From Leclercia sp. S52 (GTDB taxonomy: Bacteria; Pseudomonadota; Gammaproteobacteria; Enterobacterales; Enterobacteriaceae), in the NCBI RefSeq assembly GCF_039727615.1, contig NZ_CP152474.1, positions 2,108,001-2,172,000 on the forward strand: DNA of 64,000 bases, read 5' to 3'. Under the pieces are notes generated by a model. The model was given only the letters and a program-made list of their open reading frames with translations, was not told where the DNA came from and did not search any database. The translations under genes and the position numbers were made by a program. Shown here piece after piece: positions 20,788-30,324 of this stretch (the stretch's first letter is position 1; every line of letters begins with the position of its first letter).

Positions 20788-21696
20788 ATGACATTCCAGG
20801 TAAAATTTCATCAGCTACGGGCCTTTGTCGAAGTGGCACAGCAGGGGAGCATCCGCGGGGCGGCGAGGGTGTTGAACCTGTCGCAACCGGCGTTGACCAA
20901 ATCGATTAAAGAGCTGGAAGAGGGCATCGCGGCGCAGCTGTTTATCCGCCGCAGCAAAGGGGTGACCTTAACCGAGTGCGGGGAGAGTTTTTACCAGCAC
21001 GCCAGGCTGATCCTTGAAGAGTTACGCAGTGCCCAGGACGACATTCGCCAGCGGCAGGGCCAGCAGGCCGGGCAGATTAATATCGGCATGGGAGCCAGTA
21101 TCGCCCGCCTGTTAATGCCCGGGGTCATTAACCGTTTCCATCAGCAGCACCCGCAGGTGAAGGTGCGTATTATGGAAGGACAATTAGTTTCGATGATTAA
21201 TGAATTACGCCAGGGGGAGCTTGATTTTACCATCAATACCTATTACCAGGGGCCGTATGATCATGAATTCACGTTCGAAAAATTGTTTGAGAAGCCTTTT
21301 GCGATATTTTGTCGGGCAAATCATCCGGCAATAGGCGCTGAATCTATTAGTGAATTACTGAAATATAGCTGGACGATGCCGACGCCGCGAGGCAGTTATT
21401 ATAAGCAGCTGGAAGAGATGTTTTCCCACCGGGATCAGATCCCCCATATTGGCGTGGTATGTGAAACCTTTTCGTCCTGTATTAGCCTGGTGGCGCAGAG
21501 TGATTTTCTCAGCATACTGCCGCAGGAGCTGGGCTGCGACCCGCTGTTGGCCAACAGGCTGGTGATGTTGCCGGTGAAAGAGCCGTTACCGAAAGCGACC
21601 TATTACCTTATTCAAAGAAGGGATTCCCGACAGACACCGTTGACCACCTCATTAATCACACAATTCAGACGTCATGCCCGGCAGGTTATTTATTAA
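20788..21696 (+). CDS. abgR: LysR-type regulator AbgR
   Basis: 302-aa LysR-type regulator close to E. coli AbgR, the presumed regulator of the divergent abgABT operon. N-terminal winged HTH at about residues 5-65 (LRAFVEVAQQGSIRGAARVL), followed by a two-lobed effector domain. Same length as the E. coli protein. Confidence 0.95.
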   Translation: MTFQVKFHQLRAFVEVAQQGSIRGAARVLNLSQPALTKSIKELEEGIAAQLFIRRSKGVTLTECGESFYQHARLILEELRSAQDDIRQRQGQQAGQINIGMGASIARLLMPGVINRFHQQHPQVKVRIMEGQLVSMINELRQGELDFTINTYYQGPYDHEFTFEKLFEKPFAIFCRANHPAIGAESISELLKYSWTMPTPRGSYYKQLEEMFSHRDQIPHIGVVCETFSSCISLVAQSDFLSILPQELGCDPLLANRLVMLPVKEPLPKATYYLIQRRDSRQTPLTTSLITQFRRHARQVIY

Positions 21697-22041
21697 GCAG
21701 TGTACGCATAAAAAAATGGAGTCCGTCGACATCCAACAGACTCCACAGTACACACAGCATTGCTCCACATGCAACTCTGCTTATTATTTCCGTTGTGCAG
21801 ATAACTTCATATATAACATCTTTTAGTGATAAATAAAGAAATTAACGCAACAGCTTCATAAAAATTTAATGTAAGTCATAAAGTTAATCAATAATAAAAA
21901 TTTATTTTAGTCTGGATACACAACCAATTAAATTTAGTTAATTAATTATTGTTTACGGAATGTTCAACAGACCCGCAACGCCGCATTGAGCCCCGTGAAA
22001 GGGGCAGGTATAGTAGCCTGTCAGTTAAGCAGGAGGATGCC
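21697..22041. other. abgR-smrA intergenic region (345 bp)
   Basis: AT-rich, no coding ORF. A 7-bp inverted repeat (TGGAGTC ... GACTCCA, about 21717-21744) follows abgR after a run of A and may end its transcript. The right part (about 21800-21950) is very AT-rich and probably holds the smrA promoter, but I see no clear -35/-10 pair. Confidence 0.4.
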
Positions 22042-22606
22042 ATGAACCCAGACGATAAATCGCTTTTTCTCGACGCGATGGAGGATGTCCAGCCTCTCAG
22101 GCACCGTGCCGACGTCCACTGGCAGCCCGCCTCAACCCCGCGCACCCGCCAGCCTGTGGACACCAGCCAGCTCGATAATTTTCTCACTACCGGCTTTCTG
22201 GATGTCATTCCCCTGGCAGAGCCGCTGGCGTTTCAGCGGGAGGGGGGTGCAGCTGGGGGTCTTCGACAAGCTGCGCTCGGGTAAATACCCCCGCCAGGCG
22301 AGCCTGACCTTACTGCGTCAGCCCGTTGAGCAGTGCCGCCAGCAGCTGTTTACCTTTATCCGCCAGGCGGAGCGCGACGGCTTGCGTAACCTGATCATCA
22401 TTCACGGTAAAGGGCGCGACGATAAGTCTCACGCCAACATTGTGCGCAGCTATCTGGCGCGCTGGCTGACGGAGTTCGAGGCGGTGCAGGCGTTTTGCGC
22501 GGCCCAGCCGCACCACGGCGGCAGCGGGGCCTGTTATGTGGCGCTGCGCAAGTCCAGCGAGGCGAAGCTCGAAACCCGCGAGCGGCTGGCTAAACGCAGC
22601 CGTTGA
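22042..22606 (+). pseudogene. smrA: Smr-domain endonuclease SmrA (YdaL), +1 frameshift
   Basis: Small MutS-related (Smr) domain protein; E. coli SmrA has DNA nicking endonuclease activity. The N-terminal 68 codons (MNPDDKSLFLDAMEDVQPL) and the C-terminal Smr domain (HGKGRDDKSHANIVRSYLAR, then HHGGSGACYVALRK) are in different frames. The switch is at the G6 run 22242-22247. Deleting one G gives a 187-aa protein, exactly the E. coli length and co-linear throughout. SD AGGAGG precedes the ATG. The MDR gene starts immediately downstream. Confidence 0.9.
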
Positions 22607-22608
22607 AC

Positions 22609-23586
22609 ATGGAAAACACCGCCTTATGCTATCGCCAGTTTGGTGAACCTGAGTCTGTTCTGCACCGGGAGACCGCCGAAAAAGCCCCGCTGCAGCCGGG
22701 AATGCTGCGGGTGCAGATGCTGCTCTCCCCGGTTAACGCCTCGGATCTGATCCCCATTACCGGCGCCTACCGGCATCGGATTACGTTGCCCGCCATTGCC
22801 GGATACGAGGGCGTGGGCCGGGTGATTGCCGCCCCTGACGACGCTATGCATCTGCTGGGCCAGCGGGTTTTGCCCCTGCGCGGGGAGGGCACCTGGCAGC
22901 AGGTTGTTGATTGCCCGGCGGCGCTGGCGATCCCGGTTCCCGATGCCATTGAGACCACCCTGGCGGCGCGGGCGTTTATCAATCCGCTGGCGGCCTGGCT
23001 GATGCTCAACCTTTATCCTGTGCAGGGCAAACGGGTCCTGCTGACCGCCGCCGGTTCGGACTGCGCCATTCTGCTCGGGCAGTGGGCGCAGCGGCGGGGG
23101 GCAAAGGAGGTGTACGGCATTCACCGCTCACCGATTCATGCCGACAGGCTGCGGGCGATGGGGATTATCCCGATTGCGCAGCAGGACAGCGACCGCGTGC
23201 GCTCCCTCGCTGCCATCAGCGATCTCGTCTACGACGCCACCGGGGGCGAACTGGCGCAAACCATCCTCAGTGCAATGCGCAGCAGCGCGGCCTTTATCTG
23301 CTACGGGTTACTCTCTGGTAAGCCCTTTACGTTACAGCGTCACTTTCCGCCGATGCACTGGTTCCATATTCGCAATCATTTCGACGCGCTTACCCCGCAG
23401 GCGTGGCAGGCGGCGTTTAAGGAAATCTGGCCGCTGCTGGCGGAGAGCCAGTACAGCGACGCCCGACTGCTGCCGTTCAGCGCCTGGCAGTCGGCACTGG
23501 CCGACTACCGACAGGCGGGGCGAACCCATAAGCCGCTGCTGGACTTTACCCACGGCAATTTTAGCTCGCACGGCTCATATCGCTGA
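22609..23586 (+). CDS. MDR-family zinc-type/quinone oxidoreductase
   Basis: 325 aa, medium-chain dehydrogenase/reductase fold: an N-terminal GroES-like domain ([21 protein letters not shown]) and a Rossmann domain ([18 protein letters not shown] near residues 140-157). The second catalytic-zinc ligands and structural zinc Cys cluster are absent, as in quinone oxidoreductase/2-enoyl reductase types. The substrate is unknown. The ATG at 22609 is two bases after the smrA stop; a TTG at 22603 overlapping that stop is an alternative. Co-transcription with smrA is likely. Confidence 0.8.
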   Translation: MENTALCYRQFGEPESVLHRETAEKAPLQPGMLRVQMLLSPVNASDLIPITGAYRHRITLPAIAGYEGVGRVIAAPDDAMHLLGQRVLPLRGEGTWQQVVDCPAALAIPVPDAIETTLAARAFINPLAAWLMLNLYPVQGKRVLLTAAGSDCAILLGQWAQRRGAKEVYGIHRSPIHADRLRAMGIIPIAQQDSDRVRSLAAISDLVYDATGGELAQTILSAMRSSAAFICYGLLSGKPFTLQRHFPPMHWFHIRNHFDALTPQAWQAAFKEIWPLLAESQYSDARLLPFSAWQSALADYRQAGRTHKPLLDFTHGNFSSHGSYR

Positions 23587-24598
23587 GCAGTAGGGCAATG
23601 CTTTTGCCGCCAACGGTCTGCTCCAGAGCAATCTTGACGATAATGGTCAGGGGCACCGACAGCAGCATCCCCACCGGCCCCAGCAGCCAGCCCCAGAAGA
23701 TCAGCGACAGGAAGACCACCAGCGTCGAGAGGCCCAGCCCGCGCCCCATTAACCGGGGCTCGAGGATGTTGCCGAAGATCAGGTTGATGATCAGATACCC
23801 CGCCAGCAGCACCAGGGCCGGGTAGAAGCCGCTGAACACCAGCACCTGGGCTATCGGCGGGATGGCCGCCAGCACCGATCCGATATTAGGGATATAGTTC
23901 AGGGCAAAGGCCAGCAGCGCCCAGACAAAGGCGAACCGTACCTCCAGCGCTGCCAGCATCCCCCAGACCACCAGCCCGGTCACCAGGCTGATAGCGGTTT
24001 TTAGCACCAGATAGTGTGAGACGCTGTCGAGGGCGCGCTGAATGGCGGCCATCCCTTCCACCGGGCGGGACATCAGCGGCTGGAGCTTTGCCGGCAGCTG
24101 CGGCACCTCCAGCAGCATAAAGACTACGGTCAGCAGGAGTAAAAAGATCGAGGTCATGGCGCTGGAGAGCTGCGCCAGCAGGGCGGTCACCAGCGTCATG
24201 GCGGCATTGGGGTCGATATACTTCAGCAGCTCCTCCATCGACACTTCAATCCCGGCCCGCTGCAGCCAGGGCTCCAGATGCAGCAGCGGCACGGCCAGCG
24301 AGGAGCGGTAGTGCGGCAGGGTGCGCGCCAGCTCGTTCAGCGAGGTGCCCAGATAGGCCACCAGCAGCGCCATCAAGACCACGATAAGCAGGATCGGCAG
24401 GGTGATTGCCAGCACCCGGGGAAGGCGCAGACGCACCAGCCACCGCACCAGCGGGTGCAGCACTACGGCGATAAACAGCGCCAGAATAAAGGGCACAATA
24501 ATATCCGCCGCAACGCGGATCCCCGTCAGCACAATCACCAGCATGCCGAGCATGATGACTATTTTTAATCCGTTGAGGGTAATAATGGGTTTGGCCAT
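23561..24598 (-). CDS. tqsA: AI-2E family transporter TqsA (YdgG)
   Basis: 345-aa inner-membrane protein of the AI-2E (PerM) family with about eight helices, nearly co-linear with E. coli TqsA. That protein exports the quorum signal AI-2 and affects biofilm formation. Conserved blocks: [56 protein letters not shown]. The 3' end overlaps the end of the convergent MDR gene by 26 bp. It is divergent from mdtJI, as in E. coli. Confidence 0.95.
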   Translation of the reverse strand: MAKPIITLNGLKIVIMLGMLVIVLTGIRVAADIIVPFILALFIAVVLHPLVRWLVRLRLPRVLAITLPILLIVVLMALLVAYLGTSLNELARTLPHYRSSLAVPLLHLEPWLQRAGIEVSMEELLKYIDPNAAMTLVTALLAQLSSAMTSIFLLLLTVVFMLLEVPQLPAKLQPLMSRPVEGMAAIQRALDSVSHYLVLKTAISLVTGLVVWGMLAALEVRFAFVWALLAFALNYIPNIGSVLAAIPPIAQVLVFSGFYPALVLLAGYLIINLIFGNILEPRLMGRGLGLSTLVVFLSLIFWGWLLGPVGMLLSVPLTIIVKIALEQTVGGKSIALLLSDMSRAS

Positions 24599-24801
24599 GC
24601 TGGCTCCTGATACCGTCCGTTTTATATATTCTAACGGCGCGGCGCTTTTAATAAATTAACCAAACGCAAACGGCGAGGGTAAAGAAATGAAAAGGCTTTG
24701 AGTAAAATCCTGGCTTGTGGTAAAAATCTGCTGTGTTTAACTACCGGAGACAATTTTCATCTGCACTGACGAGAAGCAACACCGCAGATAATTGTAATTT
24801 T

Positions 24802-24900
24802 ATGGACAATCTGTTCAGCACCTATTTTTCAACCCTCTCTGTTTCACTCTCCTCTTTTTGCCTGCTGTCTGGTGAGCAACACTGGCGCAACGCGCTGTAG
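24802..24900 (+). CDS. mdtU: mdtU-like leader ORF upstream of mdtJI
   Basis: A 32-codon ORF beginning MDNLFSTYFSTLSVS, rich in Ser/Leu/Phe, ends 114 bases before mdtJ. E. coli has an upstream ORF, mdtU, of about this length at this place, whose translation is needed for spermidine induction of mdtJI. I assign it by position, size and strand; I cannot confirm residue identity. The ribosome-binding site is weak (AATTTT before the ATG), which fits a regulated leader. The pyrimidine-rich stretch after the stop (24901-25000) could be part of a Rho-dependent or spermidine-responsive switch. Confidence 0.6.
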   Translation: MDNLFSTYFSTLSVSLSSFCLLSGEQHWRNAL

Positions 24901-25014
24901 ACCCTCTCTCTGCCTGAGCTGGCGCCCTGCGCCCGGCTGAATCTTCATTCGTTTTTACCCGGCTGCCATCACTGGCGAGCCGCGAAGGATTATATTCTCA
25001 AGCAGGAGAAAAAC

Positions 25015-25377
25015 ATGTTTTACTGGATCCTCTTAGCCCTTGCTATCGTTGCAGAAATAACCGGCACCCTCTCAATGAAATGGGCCAGCGTGAGCGGTAG
25101 TCACAGCGGCTATATTTTAATGCTGTCGATGATTGCCCTGTCGTATATTTTCTTGTCATTTGCGGTTAAAAAAATCGCGCTGGGCGTGGCCTACGCATTA
25201 TGGGAAGGCGTGGGTATTTTCTTAATCACCCTTTTTAGCGTTTTACTCTTTGATGAGACGCTGTCATTGATGAAAATGGCCGGCCTGACGACGCTGGTAG
25301 CGGGAATAATATTCATCAAATCCGGCACCCGCAAACCGGTGAAACAGCGTAAGGAGGCGACCCATGCCACAGTTTGA
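25015..25377 (+). CDS. mdtJ: Spermidine export subunit MdtJ (SMR family)
   Basis: 120-aa small multidrug resistance protein with four membrane helices, subunit of the heteromeric MdtJI spermidine exporter. The SMR signature Glu in [12 protein letters not shown] (helix 1) is present. SD CAGGAG lies upstream. Its last 14 bases overlap mdtI. Confidence 0.95.
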   Translation: MFYWILLALAIVAEITGTLSMKWASVSGSHSGYILMLSMIALSYIFLSFAVKKIALGVAYALWEGVGIFLITLFSVLLFDETLSLMKMAGLTTLVAGIIFIKSGTRKPVKQRKEATHATV

Positions 25378-25693
25378 GTGGGTTCATGGCGCCTGGCTGG
25401 CGCTGGCGATCGTCCTGGAGATTGCCGCCAACGTGCTGCTGAAGTTTTCCGACGGTTTTCGCCGTAAAACCTACGGCCTGCTGTCGATAGCCGCGGTACT
25501 CGGCGCGTTCAGCGCCCTGTCGCAGGCGGTTAAAGGCATTGAGCTGTCGGTGGCTTATGCCCTGTGGGGCGGTTTCGGGATTGCGGCGACGCTGGCGGCG
25601 GGCTGGATCCTGTTTGGTCAACGACTGAACCGGAAGGGCTGGATTGGCCTGCTACTGCTTCTTGCCGGGATGATCATGATAAAACTGGCCTGA
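25364..25693 (+). CDS. mdtI: Spermidine export subunit MdtI (SMR family)
   Basis: 109-aa SMR-family protein with four helices, partner of MdtJ. The helix-1 Glu is in [12 protein letters not shown]. It overlaps mdtJ by 14 bp, with AAGGAGG inside mdtJ as its ribosome-binding site, so the pair is translationally coupled. Confidence 0.95.
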   Translation: MPQFEWVHGAWLALAIVLEIAANVLLKFSDGFRRKTYGLLSIAAVLGAFSALSQAVKGIELSVAYALWGGFGIAATLAAGWILFGQRLNRKGWIGLLLLLAGMIMIKLA

Positions 25694-25699
25694 TAACGT

Positions 25700-25723
25700 C
25701 GCTGCCTGTCATTACAGGCAGCG
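25700..25723 (+). terminator. Hairpin after mdtI
   Basis: CGCTGCCTGT / ACAGGCAGCG, a perfect 10-bp stem with a 4-base loop seven bases after the mdtI stop. There is no long T run, so the strength as an intrinsic terminator is uncertain. Confidence 0.65.
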
Positions 25724-25779
25724 AAATTCATCTCCTGTATTACGCTTAGTCTGAGAGCATTGAAAATGATGAGGAATGA

Positions 25780-27942
25780 ATGCATACCCCTTTAAGCTGG
25801 CGTAAAATCCCTTCTGCGAAGACCTTGTTTGTCATGATTTTTATGGCAGGGATCGGCTTAATTTTCTCTGTTGTGACCCTGCTGTACCTCTCGCTAAACC
25901 TCATCAGCAGTAAAGCCAATGAAATCGACGAGCAGCGCACGGCCCTCTCCGTGCAGGGTGCCGTTCAGACCTCGATTAACCGGGTCTGGTCGCTGGTGAT
26001 TGATAATGCCGTCTGGGATGACGCGGTGCGCGAAGCCTATCGCCCGGCGCTGGATGTGGACTGGCTCTACAACACCTGGGGGGCGGGCTATAAGGTCAAT
26101 AACCTGTATGACGGCACCTTTGTGCTCGACGAACGCTTTCGGGTGCTGTGGGGATCGTTCAAAAGCCAGCCTTTCGCGGAAAAAAACCTCGACTTCTTTG
26201 GCGACGGCTTAAAGTCGCTGATCCTGATGCACACCAACGCCCTGCAGTCGGATAAAAACATCTACGCCGGGATCACCCGCACCCGCGCGGGGATTGCCTT
26301 CGTGGGCGTCGGCCTGATCCGTCCGACGATGGGTAGTCTGCAGGCAGGAGACAATACCCGCCGCTTTCTGGTCATCACCCGCCATATCAATGCGCAAATT
26401 TTGCGCGATCTGGGGAACACCTTTCAGATTGACGATTTGACCTTTACCCCGGAGCAGGTCAGCGACGTTAACGTACCGCTGAAAAGCTCTTCGGGTGAGG
26501 TGCTGGGCTATCTGTCGTGGAAGCCGCGCCTGCCGGGCGCCGCCGCGGCGAAAGCCGCCTCGCTGGATATCACCCAGATTGTGCTGTTCACCGCGGCGCT
26601 GATCCTGCTGTTTATCCTCTTCAGCTGCGTGGGCCTCTATAAACTGGCACGCGGCGAGAGCCTGGCGCGAAAGGTGGCGCGCACCGACTGGCTCAGCCAT
26701 TTACCTAACCGTCGGGCGCTGATTGAAGAGCTGGAGCGGGTGAGCCTGCGCGGCGATACCGATCGCAAAAGCGTGGTCTTTATCGACCTCGACGGCTTTA
26801 AAGACGTCAATGATATCTACGGCCACGAGGTGGGCGATGAGCTGATCGTCATCATCGCCAGCGCGTTACGCGACAACGTGCCGAAAGACGGCATGCTGGC
26901 CCGCATGGGCGGAGATGAGTTTGCCATGACCATCGGCGGGGACAACGGCGAAGCGCTGGCCTCGGCCTTTGCGGGCTTTGTTCTCGATTATCTTCACAAT
27001 GCGATCCGCGTCGGTGAGCGCACCATCCACATTGGCGCCAGCATCGGGATCGCCAGCGGCACCCTGGTGGAGTGCACCAGCTCGGAGCTGTTCCGTCGCG
27101 CCGATATCGCCATGTACCACTCCAAAATCACCGGCAAGGGGCGGGTGACGCACTATGATACGGAGCTGAACAGCGTCCGTGAGCGCCAGGTGGCGATTGA
27201 GAGCCAGATCCGCAGCGGCCTTGAGCGGGACGAGTTTGACGTCTGGTATCAACCCATCATCGATGCGCGCAGCCAGAAGATGGTCAGCGTGGAGGCGCTG
27301 GTGCGCTGGCCGCGACGCCCGGAGGGGCCGCTGCCGCCGGACGTGTTTATCACCATCGCCGAGACCAGCGGGCTGATTTATGCCCTGGGCCAGTTTGTCC
27401 TGCGCCGGGCCTGTCAGGATCTGGAGCCGTACGCGGATTTAAAACTGTCGGTCAATATCTCGCCCGCGCAGTTCCGCGACCCGGAGTTTGAGGCCAAAGT
27501 GGAGGGCGCACTCGACGTGAGCCGCTTCCCGGCCACGCGCCTGCAGCTGGAGGTAACGGAAACCTACGTGCTGGAAAACCCCGAGCGTGCGCGCTCGGCC
27601 ATCAACAACCTGAGAGCGCAGGGGATTGCCGTGGCGCTGGATGATTTTGGTACCGGCTACTCGAGCATCGGCTATTTGCGCCGCTTTAACTTCGACACCA
27701 TCAAGATTGATAAATCCCTGGCCGGGCTGGTGGATCATGACAAACAGGCCGCGGCCCTGGTCAGCGGCACGGTGCGGATCGCCAGCGCCCTTGGGATGAG
27801 CGTGGTGGCCGAAGGCGTCGAGAACGAGAAACAGATGAAGCTGCTGCGGCTGGCGGGCTGCGATCAGTTGCAGGGCTTCTGGTACAGCCAGCCGATGCCG
27901 ATAGAGGCGATTATGGCGCTACGCCAGCAGCGCCAGTGTTGA
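25780..27942 (+). CDS. Membrane-bound GGDEF-EAL protein with CHASE4-like sensor
   Basis: 720 aa. Membrane helix at about 15-40, a periplasmic domain (about 45-265) with the CHASE4-type motif NAVWDDAVREAY, and a second helix near 270-292. A GGDEF domain with intact GGDEF at 377-381 is followed by an EAL domain with EAL at 505-507, Asn in SVNISPAQF and the loop DDFGTGYSS near 622. Both domains keep catalytic residues, so it could make or degrade cyclic di-GMP. E. coli has no gene at this place: mdtI and ydgD are adjacent there. Cyclic di-GMP activates PgaCD-type synthases, and a pga operon lies 20 kb away; a direct link is speculative. Its stop is one base from the convergent ydgD stop. Confidence 0.9.
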   Translation: MHTPLSWRKIPSAKTLFVMIFMAGIGLIFSVVTLLYLSLNLISSKANEIDEQRTALSVQGAVQTSINRVWSLVIDNAVWDDAVREAYRPALDVDWLYNTWGAGYKVNNLYDGTFVLDERFRVLWGSFKSQPFAEKNLDFFGDGLKSLILMHTNALQSDKNIYAGITRTRAGIAFVGVGLIRPTMGSLQAGDNTRRFLVITRHINAQILRDLGNTFQIDDLTFTPEQVSDVNVPLKSSSGEVLGYLSWKPRLPGAAAAKAASLDITQIVLFTAALILLFILFSCVGLYKLARGESLARKVARTDWLSHLPNRRALIEELERVSLRGDTDRKSVVFIDLDGFKDVNDIYGHEVGDELIVIIASALRDNVPKDGMLARMGGDEFAMTIGGDNGEALASAFAGFVLDYLHNAIRVGERTIHIGASIGIASGTLVECTSSELFRRADIAMYHSKITGKGRVTHYDTELNSVRERQVAIESQIRSGLERDEFDVWYQPIIDARSQKMVSVEALVRWPRRPEGPLPPDVFITIAETSGLIYALGQFVLRRACQDLEPYADLKLSVNISPAQFRDPEFEAKVEGALDVSRFPATRLQLEVTETYVLENPERARSAINNLRAQGIAVALDDFGTGYSSIGYLRRFNFDTIKIDKSLAGLVDHDKQAAALVSGTVRIASALGMSVVAEGVENEKQMKLLRLAGCDQLQGFWYSQPMPIEAIMALRQQRQC

Positions 27943-27943
27943 A

Positions 27944-28768
27944 TTACTGCTGAGCCAGCTCTTCCAGTTTGTCACGGAAGCCGGTGATCGACAGGGCGCG
28001 GTTATCCGCCCGCCAGCGATCTTTCGCCGCCGGGGCCGAGCTTTGTACGCCGATAACCTGCCAGCCTTCGGCGGTTTTCAGCATCAGCGGCGAGCCGCTG
28101 TCGCCGGGCAGGGTATCGCACTGATGCGACAGCACGCCGGTTTGCGCCCAGCCGGTGACGATGCAGTCCTGATGGGTATAGAGCACGTCGAGATGATCTT
28201 CCGGGTAACCCGCCTGATTCACCTTACGATCCGCCACTTTCAGGGCGGCGGTGAGGGCGTCTTTATCGCCGGTAAACAGCGGCAGCGGGGTGATCCCCGA
28301 TGGCGGATTACGCAGCACCACCAGACCAAAATCCCACGAGGCGGCAGACGGCGGCACGATCCAGCCATCGCCGTCGGCTTTCAGCCGTCGACCCAGTGAC
28401 GCCGGGACGCGTCCTTCAATACCGTGGATCTCATAGCGCCAGCTGCCTTTCTGCGACACAAAGCGCAAAGCAACGGCGGTATCCGGTTTACCGTTTGGCG
28501 GCACCAGCAGGCAATGGCCGGCGGTCAGTGCCAGCTGTGGGGTGATGAGGGTCGCAGTACACAGATTTCCACTGGCGGTTTCCAGCTGGCCAATGGCATC
28601 CCACGGCGAGCGGGAAGGATCGGTGACACGCGTACGGTCATCATGACCAAAAAACAGCGTTTGTACCTCTTTTTTGACGGTCGCAGCATCGGCGCTGCCA
28701 TCGTCCGCATGACTCAGCCCAGAAAAGAGAAAAAACGTTCCCAGTACAACCACAACAGATTTACGCAT
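27944..28768 (-). CDS. ydgD: Exported trypsin-like serine protease YdgD
   Basis: 274 aa with a signal peptide ([21 protein letters not shown]). The S1 catalytic triad is visible: His in LTAGHCL, Asp in SWDFGLVVL, Ser in LPGDSGSPL. Four Cys could form disulfides in the periplasm. E. coli YdgD is 273 aa, of unknown substrate. It lies just downstream of ydgU and asr, as in E. coli. Confidence 0.92.
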   Translation of the reverse strand: MRKSVVVVLGTFFLFSGLSHADDGSADAATVKKEVQTLFFGHDDRTRVTDPSRSPWDAIGQLETASGNLCTATLITPQLALTAGHCLLVPPNGKPDTAVALRFVSQKGSWRYEIHGIEGRVPASLGRRLKADGDGWIVPPSAASWDFGLVVLRNPPSGITPLPLFTGDKDALTAALKVADRKVNQAGYPEDHLDVLYTHQDCIVTGWAQTGVLSHQCDTLPGDSGSPLMLKTAEGWQVIGVQSSAPAAKDRWRADNRALSITGFRDKLEELAQQ

Positions 28769-28871
28769 ATCACACTCTGAAGGGGGATAATTATGATTAT
28801 TAAATATGAACCCTGCTTATTAACTATAGACGGGACAGCGCGAAAGTGGGAGTAAAATCAGCGTGCTACAC

Positions 28872-28955
28872 TCAGGAAATATAAAACACACTGGCGACAA
28901 GTGCGCACAAAATAAGCGTGATGAGAATTAACTCAAACCGATAGCGCTGAAACAT
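28872..28955 (-). CDS. ydgU: Small membrane protein YdgU
   Basis: 27-aa single-helix protein (MFQRYRFELILITLILCALV then seven residues). A strong ribosome-binding site (CGGAGGG) lies before the ATG. E. coli has a 27-aa YdgU of very similar sequence at the same place, between asr and ydgD. Function unknown; it may be expressed with asr by read-through under acid conditions. Confidence 0.85.
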   Translation of the reverse strand: MFQRYRFELILITLILCALVASVFYIS

Positions 28956-29012
28956 AACGCCCTCCGGATAGAAAAACGGCGCTGCAACCTTACCGGTTCA
29001 GCGCCGGGGACC

Positions 29013-29034
29013 AACGTGCCCGTCCGGGCACGTT
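29013..29034 (-). terminator. Hairpin after asr
   Basis: AACGTGCCCG / CGGGCACGTT, a perfect 10-bp stem 14 bases beyond the asr stop. No T run follows, so read-through into ydgU is plausible. Confidence 0.6.
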
Positions 29035-29047
29035 AAGGTAAGTCGGC

Positions 29048-29440
29048 TTATGCAGCCGGTTTAGCTGCCGGGGCTGCAGCTTCGTGTTTCACTGGTTTTT
29101 TGTGGTGTTTTTTAGCGGCCTGGGCTTTCTGGGCTACCGGAGCGGCTTCGGCTTTTTTCACTTCTTTCTTGTGATGCTTTTTCGCTGCCTGAGCTTTCTG
29201 CTCAACCGGTGCAGCTTCTTCTTTCTTCACTGCTTTTTTGTGGTGCTTTTTAGCAGCCTGCGCTTTCTGTACGGCCGCTTTTTTGTGTTTTTTGTGGTGC
29301 ACGGTTTTCGCAGCCGGTGCTGCGGTGGTGGTGGTCGCGGTTGCAGCTGGTGCAGCGGTGTTGGCGACGGTGTCAGCAGCAAATGCAGCAGAAGAGAGAC
29401 CCATTGCAGCGGCAACAACCAGAGCTAATACTTTATTCAT
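29048..29440 (-). CDS. asr: Acid shock protein Asr
   Basis: 130-aa exported, low-complexity, very basic protein: a signal peptide ([21 protein letters not shown]), then Ala/Thr-rich and Lys/His-rich parts. It contains three near-identical blocks of the form [15 protein letters not shown]. Asr is strongly induced by acid in enterobacteria and acts as a disordered periplasmic chaperone/buffer. I chose the second of two adjacent ATG codons because GAGGG then lies seven bases upstream, as in E. coli. An RstA box lies about 105 bases upstream. Confidence 0.93.
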   Translation of the reverse strand: MNKVLALVVAAAMGLSSAAFAADTVANTAAPAATATTTTAAPAAKTVHHKKHKKAAVQKAQAAKKHHKKAVKKEEAAPVEQKAQAAKKHHKKEVKKAEAAPVAQKAQAAKKHHKKPVKHEAAAPAAKPAA

Positions 29441-29544
29441 CATCCTACCCTCGAATTTGGTTTTTCATTTAACCCCACTGCGGGGCCGTTGAAAGAACTA
29501 TATCCCTGAAATTGCGGGGCTTCCGTGAGTGATTGGTGACGGCG

Positions 29545-29558
29545 TGTAACGCAATGTA
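29545..29558 (-). promoter_or_regulatory. RstA box upstream of asr
   Basis: On the minus strand TACATTGCGTTACA, one mismatch from the published RstA consensus TACATNTNGTTACA. It lies about 105 bases before the asr start, matching direct activation of asr by RstA known in E. coli and Salmonella. The rstAB operon is in this window at 1-1425. Confidence 0.8.
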
Positions 29559-29607
29559 CAAAGGCGGGTGGAAAGCGTACGAACGAGCCCGCCCGTACGC
29601 GTTATCG

Positions 29608-30162
29608 TTATTTCTTCAGTGCCGCGAGAATGGCTGCCGGGGGTTGACTACCCACTATTGAGCGCGATTCGGGCTCGACCACCACCATCACCGGCGTGAC
29701 GCTGATGCCCAGCCTGTCTGCCAGCGCGGACTGACGCGTAACCAGATCGGAACAGGCCGGCGTGGTGTCGTTATCAGGTAAAAATCCTGCCATCGCCTGC
29801 TGCAGGCTTTTCGTCTTGTCAGCGGAACACCAGACGCGCCCCATATCTTCTATTACCGAGTCGCGAATCGATTTCGGGGCAACGGTCAAAAATGACAGGG
29901 TTAACCCGGCATCCGTATACTTTTTAACGTTTTTCACCACCGTGCTGCAGTAGCCACACTGGTTATCAATAAACACCAGCAATTTGTACTTTTCGGCGGG
30001 TGCCTGGAAGGTAATGGGGTGGAGGTCGTCCAGCGAGCGGGTGATATCGTCGTAAGCTTCTTGCGGCGTGTTGTCCGTGGCCGGGGTCGTGGCGGCGAAA
30101 GCGCCGGAACTCACCGCACACAACAGGGCTATGGCTATTGTTTTGGTAATGCCTTTCATCAT
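29608..30162 (-). CDS. Exported DsbC/DsbG-like thiol-disulfide protein
   Basis: 184 aa with a signal peptide (ending SSGAFA, about residue 23). Thioredoxin-like fold: FIDNQCGYCSTVV has the CxxC active site at Cys69/Cys72, and GISVTPVMVV carries the cis-Pro. CGYC is the DsbC-type dithiol, but the N-terminal dimerisation domain of DsbC is replaced by only a short stretch, so it is probably monomeric or an oxidase/reductase specialised for few substrates. Two ATG codons are adjacent; either could start. Two extra Cys (WCSADK, ACSDL) may pair. Confidence 0.8.
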   Translation of the reverse strand: MMKGITKTIAIALLCAVSSGAFAATTPATDNTPQEAYDDITRSLDDLHPITFQAPAEKYKLLVFIDNQCGYCSTVVKNVKKYTDAGLTLSFLTVAPKSIRDSVIEDMGRVWCSADKTKSLQQAMAGFLPDNDTTPACSDLVTRQSALADRLGISVTPVMVVVEPESRSIVGSQPPAAILAALKK

Positions 30163-30297
30163 TCATCCCTTTATTTATGGTTTATGCCTGGTCCGTTAAT
30201 GGCTTGATTATGCGACCAGGTCATTACCTCATACAGAAAGTGACGGCGCGACGATATGTGCAAAATCATCTTCTTATTGCATAAAGGGAAAAGAGAA

Positions 30298-30317
30298 CGC
30301 CGGAGCAAGCTCCGGCG
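30298..30317 (-). terminator. Terminator after the M32 carboxypeptidase gene
   Basis: CGCCGGAGC / GCTCCGGCG with a 2-base loop, followed on the minus strand by TTCTCTTTTCCC. It begins eight bases after the stop codon. Confidence 0.8.
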
Positions 30318-30324
30318 CAAGTTA

